Of a stretch of DNA of 64,000 nt, positions 9,085-17,910 are shown one piece after another; within the stretch, counting starts at the first letter, position 1; every line of letters starts with the position of its first letter. The stretch lies in assembly GCF_000513895.2 (NCBI RefSeq), contig NZ_CP165783.1, forward strand, positions 1,364,001 through 1,428,000, given 5' to 3'. This stretch comes from Ensifer sp. WSM1721. Lineage in GTDB: Bacteria; Pseudomonadota; Alphaproteobacteria; Rhizobiales; Rhizobiaceae. The position numbers and the translations under genes are program-made. The notes under the pieces were generated by a model. That model did no database searches. It was not told the origin of the DNA and was given only the letters and a program-made list of their open reading frames with translations.

Positions 9085-9278
9085 GCCCTTTCAACGGACG
9101 ACAACACTGCACGACGTAGCGGATGCGTGTCTCCACCGGCGTCGGGCCTGCTGTCGCTGGAGCCTTTAAGCTCGCGGTGGAGGTTGAGCATCTTTAATAT
9201 TTCCATGATATTTGCTGAGCTTTGATAGTATCATGCCGGAAAACAGCGGAACGCTGTTAGGAGTTGTGCGGCTGTCCG

Positions 9279-12200
9279 ATGGCTACCGGGGGAACACAAG
9301 CACAAGTTGGTGCACTTTCGGGAGAGCGCAGGCAGGTGACCGCGCTCTTCTACGACGTTGTTGGCTCAACAGCCTTGTTGCAACAACTCGATCCCGAAGT
9401 CTTCGGTGTCATATTGAGGACTCTCCACAATGAGGCGACCGCCCTCATCAGCAGCTATGGCGGTCACCTTGAGCGGGCTCAAGGGGATGGCGGCTGTGCC
9501 TACTTTGGGGTCCCGGAGGCGAGGGAGGACGCCGCCGAATGTGCGGTTGCTGCGGCGATTGAGATGGTCGAGCGTTGCCAGCGGCTGGCACAACAGTTCG
9601 GAGTGAGTCTGAAGGTCAGAGTTGGCGTCGCCACCAGCCTTGTCGTAATTGCCGACGGCTCGACAGCAGATTTTCCCAGCTACACAGAAGTCATCGGAAT
9701 CGCGCCGGCGCTCGCTGCCCGCATTCAGTCCGAAGCCGCACCGAATACCGTTGCGGTGGCGGAAGCCACCTATCGGCTGACCACCGGAGCGTTCGAATTT
9801 GAGGAGATCGGGCTTCGGGAGCTCAAGGGCTTCGGCGAACCAGTTCGCTTGTGGCGGCCAGTGGCCCGCCGGCCACAATCCGATCGCTTCACGGCTTACC
9901 GGCGTGTGTCGACGCCCTTCGTCGGCCGCGACGACGAGCTTGAGCTTTGCCGAAGGCGCTGGGCCCGTGCCACAAACGGCAACGGCCAGCTCATTTTTTT
10001 GCATGGCGACGCAGGGATGGGGAAATCGCGGCTGGTTGCGGAGTTCCGTCGTGATCTCGCAGGGAGAGGCGTGGACTGCCTTGTGTTTCAATGCCAGCCC
10101 CGCGGCAATACTGAACCGCTGCATCCGTTTTTGCGGCCGATCAGGCAGGCCGCCGCGGAGGCAATCGAAGAGTCCGAGCCGGATCGGGATGCCATCATTC
10201 GCTTTCTGCGGTCGCTAGGCTCCGAAGTTAGCGAGCTGCACGCCGAGATCGTCGCGTTCCTGCTGGTCGACAAGCCGCAGGAACTGTCAAGCGAAGCCTG
10301 GCAAGTCGATCTCTCGGACCAGGAAATCCGGAAGCGCGCTGTCGAGGCCACGCTGGCGGTTCTGACATCGTACTCCGCAACAAGACCCGTCCTCATCGTG
10401 ATCGAGGACGTGCATTGGGCTGACACGCTCACAAAAGCTCTTATCGCAGGGCTGGCCGAATGGATCGAGTCGAGACCGGTTCTTGCCATTGCAACGTCGC
10501 GTTTGGCCACCGACTCTGATTGTCTGGGTGATCCGAACGTGCTCGACATTGCGTTGCCGCGCCTTACAGATCAAGCGACCCGGCAGCTGGTCGACCGAAT
10601 TTGGGAGACGACGCCTCCGGATGGGCTCGCTGCCTTTGTCTACGAGAAGAGCGACGGTGTCCCGCTCTTCGCCGAACAGCTCGCGCTGCTGCTGAAGGAA
10701 CGCGCCGGGCCAGACGTTCGGGATCAGGCCGGGTGGGAAACACTGCTTCGCGAGGGCCGCATTCTCAATCTGCAGGACCTTATCGCGGCCCGCCTTGCTG
10801 GCCTGGGACGGCTGAGGCGCGTGGCGCAGATCGCAAGTGTCCTCGGGCGGGAGTTCCGACTGAAGCTCCTGGTCGCCGTATTGGAGCCTGAGCCTCTTCC
10901 TGTTCCCCTAGAAGAAGCGATCGAGACGCTCGCCCAGGCCGGGATCGTGCGTCGAACTTCCGCGGGCGCGGCGATCCGATTTCGTCACGTCCTCATCCAG
11001 GAGGCGGCCTACGACAGCCTTCTGAAGTCCGAGCGGCGGGAAATACATGGACGCATTGTCCGCCTTGTACAGTCGGGCTCAGTTTCGCCTCTGCCCGATG
11101 AGGCGATGGCATGGCATTGCGAGCAGGCCGGTGAGCCGTTAGCGGCAGCGCGCCACGCAATTCAGGCGGCGGAGGCGTGCGGCGCTCGCTCTGCCCTGCA
11201 CGAGGCCGACCGCCTGTTGGATTTCGCCGAGAAGCAGCTCGCGGGAGTTGGAGAAGGTGGCGAGGCGAACGATCTGCTGCTTCGCCTGCTCGCGGTGCGC
11301 GGACCGGTTGCTGCCGCGCTCCACGGGAGGGGAGGGGCGCGAGCGCGCTCGATCTATGAACAGGGAGTGTGGCTTTGCGCGGAACGCAAGGATCAGGACC
11401 GCGCGAAATGGTTTCCGCTCTATTGGGGCTGGTGGTTCACTGCCCCGGACTTCGCGACGCAGCGAGTGCGGTCGGACATCCTTTTGCGCGATCTTGAGGG
11501 CTCGGCCGATCCGGAGGTCCGGCTCCAGTCACTCCATTGCGCATGGGCCACGAACGAAGATGCCGGACTGCACGCACACTGTTTGCAGTGCGTCAACGAG
11601 GGTTTGAAGCTCTATGACGAGGACCGAGCCCGATTTAGCCGCGGTCGCTACGGTGGCCATGATGCGAAGGTCTGCGCACTGGGCGAACGAGCCTTCTCTC
11701 TCTGGTTCATGGGCGACAACGCCGGATCGTCGGAAAGCATCGACGCGGCGAAGCATTGGGCTGAGCACATCGATCATCTCCCCAGCGTCCTTCATGCGCT
11801 GGAGTTCGAGATCGAGCTGCAACGATATCGCAATGACCATGCGGGCGTTATCGCCGTTGCTGACAGGATCGCCGAGCTCGCGCAGGACGTGCCGGGCGTG
11901 CTTGCAAAGGCGGCGCTTTTTCGGGCTTGGGCGCACGGCGTGAGCGGGGATGCGGCCACCGGCCTGGCAGAATTCGAAGCCAGGCTGGCACGCCAGCGCG
12001 AGATCGCCACGTATGAAGGCATGCCCATCTATGCCGGCATGCGCGCAGAGCTGTTCGAACGTGCGGGACGCAACGACGAAGCCCTGTCAATCCTCGACGG
12101 CGCAATCGCGGCCTCGACCGGGAGTGGGCAGGTTTTCTGGCTAGCGGAGTTGCTTCGCCAGCGGGCTCTCCTTCGGCATGCACGCCACGAACCGGAGGAA

Positions 12201-12326
12201 GCTGTTGCGTCGGACCTTCACCGCGCGCTCGAAGTCGCCACCGAACAACAAGCCTCGATGCTTGCTTCGCGTGTGCGCCTGGATCTGGAGCGGCTCGGGC
12301 TTCGCGCTCAGACCGGGGATGCATGA
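9279..12326 (+). CDS. cyclase-like domain / AAA ATPase / TPR regulator, cyclase site degenerate
   Basis: A 1015-residue protein: class III cyclase-homology domain (15-195), AAA_16-type ATPase (about 212-480; Walker A GDAGMGKS at 243-250, Walker B LIVIEDVHWAD), then an all-helical TPR-like C-terminal half. The cyclase domain keeps both metal Asp (26 and 70) and Arg148, but the usual Asn of the APNLAAR motif is Ala144 (APALAAR). It may therefore be a weak or inactive cyclase serving as a sensor. ATG 9279 is chosen over an in-frame TTG at 9264 because TAGGAG lies directly against that TTG. Its stop overlaps the YcaO gene start (ATGA), so it is translated with the peptide-modifying enzymes. It has no DNA-binding domain that I can see. 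Confidence 0.85.
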   Translation: MATGGTQAQVGALSGERRQVTALFYDVVGSTALLQQLDPEVFGVILRTLHNEATALISSYGGHLERAQGDGGCAYFGVPEAREDAAECAVAAAIEMVERCQRLAQQFGVSLKVRVGVATSLVVIADGSTADFPSYTEVIGIAPALAARIQSEAAPNTVAVAEATYRLTTGAFEFEEIGLRELKGFGEPVRLWRPVARRPQSDRFTAYRRVSTPFVGRDDELELCRRRWARATNGNGQLIFLHGDAGMGKSRLVAEFRRDLAGRGVDCLVFQCQPRGNTEPLHPFLRPIRQAAAEAIEESEPDRDAIIRFLRSLGSEVSELHAEIVAFLLVDKPQELSSEAWQVDLSDQEIRKRAVEATLAVLTSYSATRPVLIVIEDVHWADTLTKALIAGLAEWIESRPVLAIATSRLATDSDCLGDPNVLDIALPRLTDQATRQLVDRIWETTPPDGLAAFVYEKSDGVPLFAEQLALLLKERAGPDVRDQAGWETLLREGRILNLQDLIAARLAGLGRLRRVAQIASVLGREFRLKLLVAVLEPEPLPVPLEEAIETLAQAGIVRRTSAGAAIRFRHVLIQEAAYDSLLKSERREIHGRIVRLVQSGSVSPLPDEAMAWHCEQAGEPLAAARHAIQAAEACGARSALHEADRLLDFAEKQLAGVGEGGEANDLLLRLLAVRGPVAAALHGRGGARARSIYEQGVWLCAERKDQDRAKWFPLYWGWWFTAPDFATQRVRSDILLRDLEGSADPEVRLQSLHCAWATNEDAGLHAHCLQCVNEGLKLYDEDRARFSRGRYGGHDAKVCALGERAFSLWFMGDNAGSSESIDAAKHWAEHIDHLPSVLHALEFEIELQRYRNDHAGVIAVADRIAELAQDVPGVLAKAALFRAWAHGVSGDAATGLAEFEARLARQREIATYEGMPIYAGMRAELFERAGRNDEALSILDGAIAASTGSGQVFWLAELLRQRALLRHARHEPEEAVASDLHRALEVATEQQASMLASRVRLDLERLGLRAQTGDA

Positions 12327-13537
12327 ACGAAACGCACGCGGCAACGGCGGCTGAACTGGGCGCACAGCTCGAGCGAGAACTATCCACCTGCCGCGATTTC
12401 CGGGGCAGGAAGCCTGAAGCCACCGAAGAGCTCGTCCGCGCGCTCTTCTCCCAAAGGAGTCGCTTTGGCATAACGCGCGTTGGATCGTTGACCCGGCTTG
12501 ATCGCGCTGGAGTAGCGGTCGTCCAGGTGGTACGGCCGCTGTCGCTGTCCAACGCGGTATCCCAAGGCAAGGGCGTCAATATCATGGAGGCGGCGGCATC
12601 GGGCCTTATGGAAAGCCTGGAATGCTGGGCGGCGGAGCGGATTGCGCCTGAGCGGATCAAGGTCGCGAGCGCGCGCGAACTGGGGGATGAGATACGCGAT
12701 CTCTATGCTGGTTGTCGCGTGCACGGTTTCGATGCAGGGTGGGATCAACTGCGGCTTGGCTGGACGGACGGCTACGACCTCTTCACCGGGCGCGTGCGGC
12801 CGGTTCCCGTCGCGATGGTCGATACGATCTACACGCTTCCTTCGCCGCACCCCATTGCGTTTCCGCGATCGACACGGGGCCTCGCCGCGGGCCCGACAAT
12901 GCTTGCTGCGATCATCCATGCAGCACTTGAAATCTTGGAACGGGCGAGCGTCGCCGGGGCGGAGCGATATCCGCGTTCCTATCCGGAGCTTCGGATCGAT
13001 CCGGCCCGCGTCGCCGGACCTCTCTCGTCCGGCATGTTGGCCCGCCTCGAGGCTGCGGATCTTGCTGCGGGTATCTGGCTGGTTCCGGGCGATCACGATA
13101 TGCCCGTCTTTCGCTGCCAGGTCATGGAGACGCAGCGCCATCAGGAAATCGCACCGATGCCGGGCGAGGGATTCGCCTGCGATTTTACCTATGACCGCGC
13201 TCTGGCAAGAGCCCTCATGGAGGCAGCACAGGCGCGGGTCACCGCGCTCGCCGGGGCCCGCGAGGACATTACCCGCGCTGTCTACCCTGAGCGCTACGAC
13301 CGCGAGCACCTTGATGCGTGCCGGCAAGCGTTCCTGTCGCCGAGCGGGACGACCGCGCTTCCTGCCGACCGCGACGAACCCGCCTCCGCGACCACCGCGC
13401 TGACAGCCTTGCTCGGCGCGATCAAGGCCGCAGGTGGGCAGGCGGCCCTGGTCGTGCCCCTCTACAGCAGCAAGGACCTCGACCTGAACGTCGTCCGCCT
13501 TGTCGTCCCGCCGCTCAGGGACCTCGTCAGGGAGTAG
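12323..13537 (+). CDS. YcaO-family peptide-backbone-modifying enzyme
   Basis: A 404-residue YcaO ATPase. The ATP/Mg-binding signature is present: SQGKG at 80-84 followed by EAAASGLMESLECW (acidic residues 97 and 100), and a later AALEILERAS. YcaO enzymes use ATP to activate peptide amide bonds, giving azolines or, with TfuA, thioamides. No separate E1-like/ThiF domain is fused and the C-terminus lacks the PxPxP end of azoline cyclodehydratases. A TfuA gene follows 4 bases downstream, favouring the thioamide class. The substrate peptide is not recognised. Confidence 0.88.
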   Translation: MNETHAATAAELGAQLERELSTCRDFRGRKPEATEELVRALFSQRSRFGITRVGSLTRLDRAGVAVVQVVRPLSLSNAVSQGKGVNIMEAAASGLMESLECWAAERIAPERIKVASARELGDEIRDLYAGCRVHGFDAGWDQLRLGWTDGYDLFTGRVRPVPVAMVDTIYTLPSPHPIAFPRSTRGLAAGPTMLAAIIHAALEILERASVAGAERYPRSYPELRIDPARVAGPLSSGMLARLEAADLAAGIWLVPGDHDMPVFRCQVMETQRHQEIAPMPGEGFACDFTYDRALARALMEAAQARVTALAGAREDITRAVYPERYDREHLDACRQAFLSPSGTTALPADRDEPASATTALTALLGAIKAAGGQAALVVPLYSSKDLDLNVVRLVVPPLRDLVRE

Positions 13538-13541
13538 CGCA

Positions 13542-14327
13542 ATGGTGAGCGAACTGGTCGTCTTCCTCGGTCCGACACTATCGCGCGCCGAGGCTGCCGG
13601 AATTCTCGACGCAACTTACCTGCCGCCGGCCGAGCAAGGATCGGTCGTGCGTGCGGTGCGGGAATATTTGCCTCGGGCGCTCGTCCTAATCGATGGCTCG
13701 TTCGGACGGGTGCCGGCGGTGCGTCACAAGGAGGTCCTCTGGGCGCTTGCGAAAGGCATCCCGGTATTCGGGGCGGCAAGCATGGGCGCGCTCCGGGCGG
13801 CTGAACTCTCCGCTTTCGGCATGCAGGGCTACGGCTTCATCTATCGGTGGTACTCGATGACGCCCCTCGCTGACGACGATGAGGTTGCGGTCGCGATGAG
13901 TCCCCCTGAGCTCGGCACTGCTCCACTGAGCGAAGCACTTATCAATATCCGCCTCACTCTACGCCGCGCAATGCACGCTGGCATCGTAACTGCCGACGAG
14001 CGGAGCAAGCTCGAAACGTTGGCGCGCGACACGCACTTCGTCGAACGCAGCTATCCCCGCCTACTCGCCGATGCGCGGTCTACCTTTTCCGAAGCATCGG
14101 CAGTCGCTCTGGATCGCCTGGCGGACTGGCTGCCGTCGGGGGCACTCGACCGCAAGCGTGAGGACGCGATCGGACTGTTGACGAAACTGGCCCGCGGCTC
14201 GGGATTTGTTGGAAGACCTCTGAACGCTCCGCCCTTCCGCCTGACCGAGGCATGGGCATACGATCTCGACGCGGCAGGGCTTTGGAGCGATGATATCAAA
14301 TTAATTCTTTCGGATGAGGGAAGTTGA
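13542..14327 (+). CDS. tfuA: TfuA-like protein, YcaO partner
   Basis: A 261-residue TfuA-domain protein. The hallmark is HKEVLWALAKGIPVFGAASMGALRAAEL (about 62-90), and the chain opens with a Rossmann-like strand LVVFLGPTLS. TfuA was first named in the trifolitoxin cluster of Rhizobium and is thought to help YcaO deliver sulfur to peptide thioamides, as in McrA thioglycine and thiovarsolin biosynthesis. It lies in an operon with the YcaO gene. Family call is firm; whether the product is a secreted peptide or a modified cellular protein cannot be told. Confidence 0.88.
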   Translation: MVSELVVFLGPTLSRAEAAGILDATYLPPAEQGSVVRAVREYLPRALVLIDGSFGRVPAVRHKEVLWALAKGIPVFGAASMGALRAAELSAFGMQGYGFIYRWYSMTPLADDDEVAVAMSPPELGTAPLSEALINIRLTLRRAMHAGIVTADERSKLETLARDTHFVERSYPRLLADARSTFSEASAVALDRLADWLPSGALDRKREDAIGLLTKLARGSGFVGRPLNAPPFRLTEAWAYDLDAAGLWSDDIKLILSDEGS

Positions 14328-14405
14328 CTTAAGAAAGACCTCGCGTCATCTTCCTCAACTTGGGGAAGACTTTACACCATCCTAAAAACGAGGGGAGCCG
14401 CCTGG

Positions 14406-15602
14406 ATGGATGCGTCCGGACAATGGCCGTCAGAGTTGAATTCGACGGCTTCGCGTCTTGGAACCCGCTTTCTCGTTTTCCCGCAGCCTCCGTTCATTCC
14501 GGGCTATGAGCGGCCGGAGACGATCTGGGTTTCCACGCCTCCAAACCGAATCGGCCCCGGGCCGGCCGACAGCCGAATGTATGTGATCGACCCGATGGTC
14601 GATAAACAACCCTATCAGTTTCCCTATCTGCCCCCCTACGCCGGCGCGTTGAAGCCGCGCACGGTGGCGGGTCCGGACGGTCACTTCGACCACATCCAAA
14701 TCGGTACGCCGGAATTCGAGGCGGCGCATGTCTACGCCTGCGTCCGCCGCACGCTCGACATTTGCGAGAGTTATCTAGGGCGGGATATCCCCTGGTTCTT
14801 TGAATCGACTCACGGCCGTCTCGAAATTGTGCCGCGGCTGCGCTGGGACAACGCGCAGTCAGGCTACGGTTTTCTGGAGATGGGGGAGGACGAGTCGCGG
14901 GGCGAGCCGCACCCCTTCGCGCTCAACTTCGATGCTGTCGCGCATGAGGTTGGGCACCTGATCATCTTCGGCGTGATGGGCGCGCCCCAGTTTGACCCGC
15001 CGCATGAATACTTCGCCTACCATGAAGCGGCCGCTGATTTCATCGCGCTCATCGGCCTTTTACACTTTGACACGGCGCTCGACCTGCTTCTGCGCCGGAC
15101 GCGCGGCAATCTCCTGATCACCAACGAACTCGACCGCTTCGGAGAGCTTTGCGACGAAAAGCAGGTGCGCCTGTTCAGCCATTCGCTGAGGATGAGGGAC
15201 GTCTGCGCCGAGGTGCACGACCTCTCCAAACCCTTCGCAGGCGCGCTGTTCGACGTCCTGGTGGAGATCTACCAAGTCCTGCTTTTCGAGCGCGGGCTTT
15301 CCGATCTCGATCCGCGCGACTTCCGCGACCTCAGGAACGAGCTTTCGGACGAGGAAATGGAGGAACTGTTTTCCGCCTCGCTCGGCGTCAATGACGACCG
15401 GGTGTTCGCCTTGAAATCGGCGCTGGAAGAGGCGCGCGATTTCGTCGGCGAAATCCTGGTGCGTTCATGGGATGAGCTGGAGCCGCACACGCTCGACTAT
15501 CGCGGAGCGGCGGAGGCAATGATCCACGCCGCCGAAACCGGGCGCGCGAACCGCTTTGTCCACAGCATCGCCGACAACTTTGCGTGGCGCGAGATCCTGT
15601 GA
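14406..15602 (+). CDS. gluzincin-type zinc metallopeptidase beside the YcaO/TfuA pair
   Basis: A 398-residue protein with HEVGH at 180-184 and, 23 residues on, YHEAAADF whose Glu207 matches the third zinc ligand of thermolysin-like gluzincins (E-x-x-x-D pattern). There is no signal peptide, so it is probably cytoplasmic. The rest shows no domain I recognise. The ATG at 14406 has GGGGAG about 10 bases upstream; 78 bases separate it from tfuA on the same strand. By position it could trim a leader peptide or process the regulator; both are inference. No close known family is recognised. Confidence 0.75.
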   Translation: MDASGQWPSELNSTASRLGTRFLVFPQPPFIPGYERPETIWVSTPPNRIGPGPADSRMYVIDPMVDKQPYQFPYLPPYAGALKPRTVAGPDGHFDHIQIGTPEFEAAHVYACVRRTLDICESYLGRDIPWFFESTHGRLEIVPRLRWDNAQSGYGFLEMGEDESRGEPHPFALNFDAVAHEVGHLIIFGVMGAPQFDPPHEYFAYHEAAADFIALIGLLHFDTALDLLLRRTRGNLLITNELDRFGELCDEKQVRLFSHSLRMRDVCAEVHDLSKPFAGALFDVLVEIYQVLLFERGLSDLDPRDFRDLRNELSDEEMEELFSASLGVNDDRVFALKSALEEARDFVGEILVRSWDELEPHTLDYRGAAEAMIHAAETGRANRFVHSIADNFAWREIL

Positions 15603-15743
15603 GTAACGGCGCATGGCGAAGGAGAAGACATCGCCAGCGTCAACGGAAGTTCTACGGCCAGGCAATCGGGCTCGCAGGTCCGGTCAGCCGCCGGAAAAAT
15701 CGGGACAGCGTCAACCACGAACCGGTTCAGGGGGAGAATTGAT

Positions 15744-16241
15744 ATGCAGTATGAAACTCATCCAGCGCCGCCGAATCCGCGGACTTATCGGCCGGATCAG
15801 ATCACTCTCTATGGCGTAAGACTTAACGTCGAAAACAACGCTGCATATCTGCCGTTGGACGGAAATAGGCTTAAGCTGGCTGTTGTACCTTTTGGTTCAG
15901 ACGTTGCTGTAGATCCACAGGAGATGGAGATTGCTGTGATCTATGGATATGCGTACGAAGGATACTGCTATCGTTTCGATAAGCCGAAACTCTTTGTGTT
16001 CTCCCCACACACGACCAAAGCGCCCGCGAAAGGATGCGGTTACGAGAACAGTGGATATTTCATGTGGCAGATTACGAAAAAGACCCAGATGATGGAGCTT
16101 TCGACAAGTGCCGACCTGGCTGAGGAGCTCGTCTTGAACGCAAATCTTCCGGGAAATCGTAGCCCTAACACTTACGGCAATAGTATGGCTCTAGCTCATC
16201 GGAGCGGTCGGCTGACTCGCGGTGGTGGAACTCAAGGCTAG
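15744..16241 (+). CDS. hypothetical protein, AT-richer than neighbours
   Basis: A 165-residue protein of no family I recognise. It starts QYETHPAPPNPRTY and has a Tyr-rich middle (YGYAYEGYCYRF), only two cysteines, and a Gly-rich end. It has no signal peptide or membrane helix. The ATG follows GGGGGAGAATTGAT, a strong ribosome site. Base composition is visibly lower in GC than the genes before it. It lies 141 bases after the metallopeptidase on the same strand, so it may belong to the YcaO/TfuA locus as substrate, immunity protein or unrelated cargo. Confidence 0.6.
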   Translation: MQYETHPAPPNPRTYRPDQITLYGVRLNVENNAAYLPLDGNRLKLAVVPFGSDVAVDPQEMEIAVIYGYAYEGYCYRFDKPKLFVFSPHTTKAPAKGCGYENSGYFMWQITKKTQMMELSTSADLAEELVLNANLPGNRSPNTYGNSMALAHRSGRLTRGGGTQG

Positions 16242-16269
16242 CGCTTTATCGCTCCGGGAATTCGCTTCG

Positions 16270-16375
16270 CTACAGCGCCGTGCGTCTTTTCAGACGCACA
16301 ACGGACGCTGTAGCACTTTGAATTGCTGCATCCTTCGTCCTTAAATCGGCTACGATTTAAGGAAACACGCAGTAG
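16270..16375. repeat. RIME1 intergenic repeat, copy 1
   Basis: About 106 bases made of two palindromes: CGTGCGTCTTTTCAGACGCAC within TACAGCGC...GCTGTAG, then TTAAATCG...CGATTTAA flanked by ctgca/gcag. This matches the rhizobial intergenic mosaic element RIME1. It lies in the convergent gap downstream of the 165-residue gene. Confidence 0.88.
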
Positions 16376-16506
16376 AGAAGCAGCAAACGTCATGACGCAA
16401 CGGACTCGTGGAGGTGCAGGTTTCTCAGCCTCTCTCCTTTGGAGGGCTTGCATCGTTGACGAAGCTTGTAGCCGGCGTCGTCCTTTCAAACTTCCTCTTT
16501 GACGTA

Positions 16507-16602
16507 CTATTTTCCCGTTTCCGCTGAGACGGCGACCTCAAAGGCAGGACCGTTAAGCTTTTGAAGCTTAACCTTCGGCTCCCTGCCCTTAACTATATTA
16601 TC
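16507..16602 (-). pseudogene. decayed second copy of the 93-residue gene
   Basis: Minus-strand codons 16602-16507 read DNIVKGREPKVKLQKL, then NGPAFEVAVSAETGK and a stop. This aligns with residues 19-51 of the neighbouring protein (DNLNDAAEPKIKLQRA, then EPPFEVSVSTFDGK). It begins in another frame right at the stop of the intact gene, so it has no start of its own. It is the remnant of a tandem duplicate. Confidence 0.7.
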
Positions 16603-16882
16603 AGCTTGCCTGTGGCGGGAGGTTTGAGTCGTCAATTGGATATAGCTCTTGGTCGCGTACTGTCATTCGAGGATCATGAATATTGTAGTCGGTACCGTTC
16701 CTGCTAACTTCGATTTTTACTTCACCAGTTTTCCCATCGAACGTAGAAACGGAAACCTCAAACGGTGGTTCTCCGGCCTGAGCCCGCTGAAGCTTAATCT
16801 TGGGTTCCGCAGCGTCGTTTAGATTATCTGTGACCTTCAGATATTTGTCCGTACCGGTTGCTGTGAATCTCACGTTCGCCAT
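16601..16882 (-). CDS. hypothetical 93-residue protein
   Basis: A small, charged, cysteine-free protein (starts MANVRFTATGTDKYLKVT, with EPKIKLQ and FEVSVSTFDGKTGEVKIEVS). The alternating hydrophobic pattern suggests a beta-sandwich. No family recognised. GGAGGGAGACAC precedes the ATG, a strong ribosome site. It is AT-richer than its surroundings and is followed by a decayed second copy. It converges on the YcaO/TfuA locus, so membership of that locus is only positional. Confidence 0.65.
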   Translation of the reverse strand: MANVRFTATGTDKYLKVTDNLNDAAEPKIKLQRAQAGEPPFEVSVSTFDGKTGEVKIEVSRNGTDYNIHDPRMTVRDQELYPIDDSNLPPQAS

Positions 16883-17164
16883 GTGTCTCCCTCCAGAGCG
16901 CCATTGGCACTTCTAACTCCCATAGCACTATTTAGAGTGCAACTACTTCGCACTCGTTGTAAAGAAGCGCTACTTGAGAAAGTGCAGACTGTCAGCTGCG
17001 TCCACCACACCACGCCAAGCGTAATAGTCGCCAGAAAGCAATTGGCGGCGGTTCGTTTACTACCTTGCCTCAGCCTGGTCGTTTCAAGAATCTCTCCTTC
17101 GCAACAACGGACGGCAAAGCCCCACCCGGCCCTTCGGCGTGCCTGCTTCTGCTGTTGACCATAC

Positions 17165-17779
17165 TCAGCGATAGCTTCTGGCGATCATCGCGAGGACCGT
17201 CTCGAAAAGCTCGTCCTCTGCCTGTCGGGCGGTGATCTCGCCGGTAGCGGCGGCATGGGACAGGGCGTCGGCGGCTCCGAGCATGGCCCAGAAGCCGGCT
17301 TGTGGAACGCCTCGTGGGCCGATGAAAGAGGCCAGCGCCTTTCGGCATTTCTCGAGAAAGATCCGTTGATAATCCCGCTTGACCCCTTCCAGCTCGGGTG
17401 AACCGGCCAGGGCGGCGAGCACGCCGGGTATCTCGCGCCCTTGTGCCAGAACGCATTCGACATAGGCCGCGGCGAGGACCCTTGCAGTCCCTTCCAGTGT
17501 CGGCTCGCGTGCCTCGAGCGCCGCGTCGATGATCGCCGTCTGTCGCGCATCAAAATCCTTGTAGAGCGCGATCAGCAAACCATTGCGCGTGCCGAAATGG
17601 TCATAGACGACCGGCTTGGTGACGTCGGCTTCTTCCGAAAGCCTCGGGAGCGTCAGGGCGTCCGTGCCTTCCTCCCGCACCAGCCGCCACGAGACGTCCA
17701 GGAGCTGGCGGAGCCGCTCCTCGCGGCTGAGGCGAAGGCGCTTCGGCGCATGCCGGTCTTTTTCCGATGTGCTTGACAT
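17165..17779 (-). CDS. TetR-family repressor, probable regulator of the MFS exporter
   Basis: A 204-residue TetR protein from the ATG at 17779 (an in-frame start 19 codons upstream would read through the operator region and is not used). The helix-turn-helix lies at about 20-65 with TLPRLSEEADVTKPVVYDHF, the rest is the ligand-binding helical domain. It is divergent from the MFS gene at 17911. The spacer carries an inverted repeat CTATATAC...GTATATAG. Autoregulation and ligand-relieved repression of the exporter are the usual arrangement. Confidence 0.87.
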   Translation of the reverse strand: MSSTSEKDRHAPKRLRLSREERLRQLLDVSWRLVREEGTDALTLPRLSEEADVTKPVVYDHFGTRNGLLIALYKDFDARQTAIIDAALEAREPTLEGTARVLAAAYVECVLAQGREIPGVLAALAGSPELEGVKRDYQRIFLEKCRKALASFIGPRGVPQAGFWAMLGAADALSHAAATGEITARQAEDELFETVLAMIARSYR

Positions 17780-17781
17780 GT

Positions 17782-17816
17782 CTATATACCAAAAGTAACT
17801 TACCTTAAGTATATAG
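17782..17816. promoter_or_regulatory. inverted repeat, probable TetR operator
   Basis: CTATATAC (17782-17789) and GTATATAG (17809-17816) form 8-base arms 19 bases apart. They sit directly upstream of the TetR start and about 100 bases before the MFS gene. Confidence 0.55.
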
Positions 17817-17910
17817 AAGCCACCCCTTAACCGCAACCACTCCGCCGGGCTCGTTGCCGGCGGCTGAAGCGGCGTGCCTCAGCGCGCCGTAGAAGGAGGA
17901 TCTTTGCCAA

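Noticed and set aside
15613..15819. 68-residue open frame as a possible precursor peptide of the YcaO/TfuA locus
   Set aside because: It has no good ribosome site, overlaps the better-supported gene at 15744, and its basic, Pro/Arg-rich sequence looks like an out-of-frame translation.
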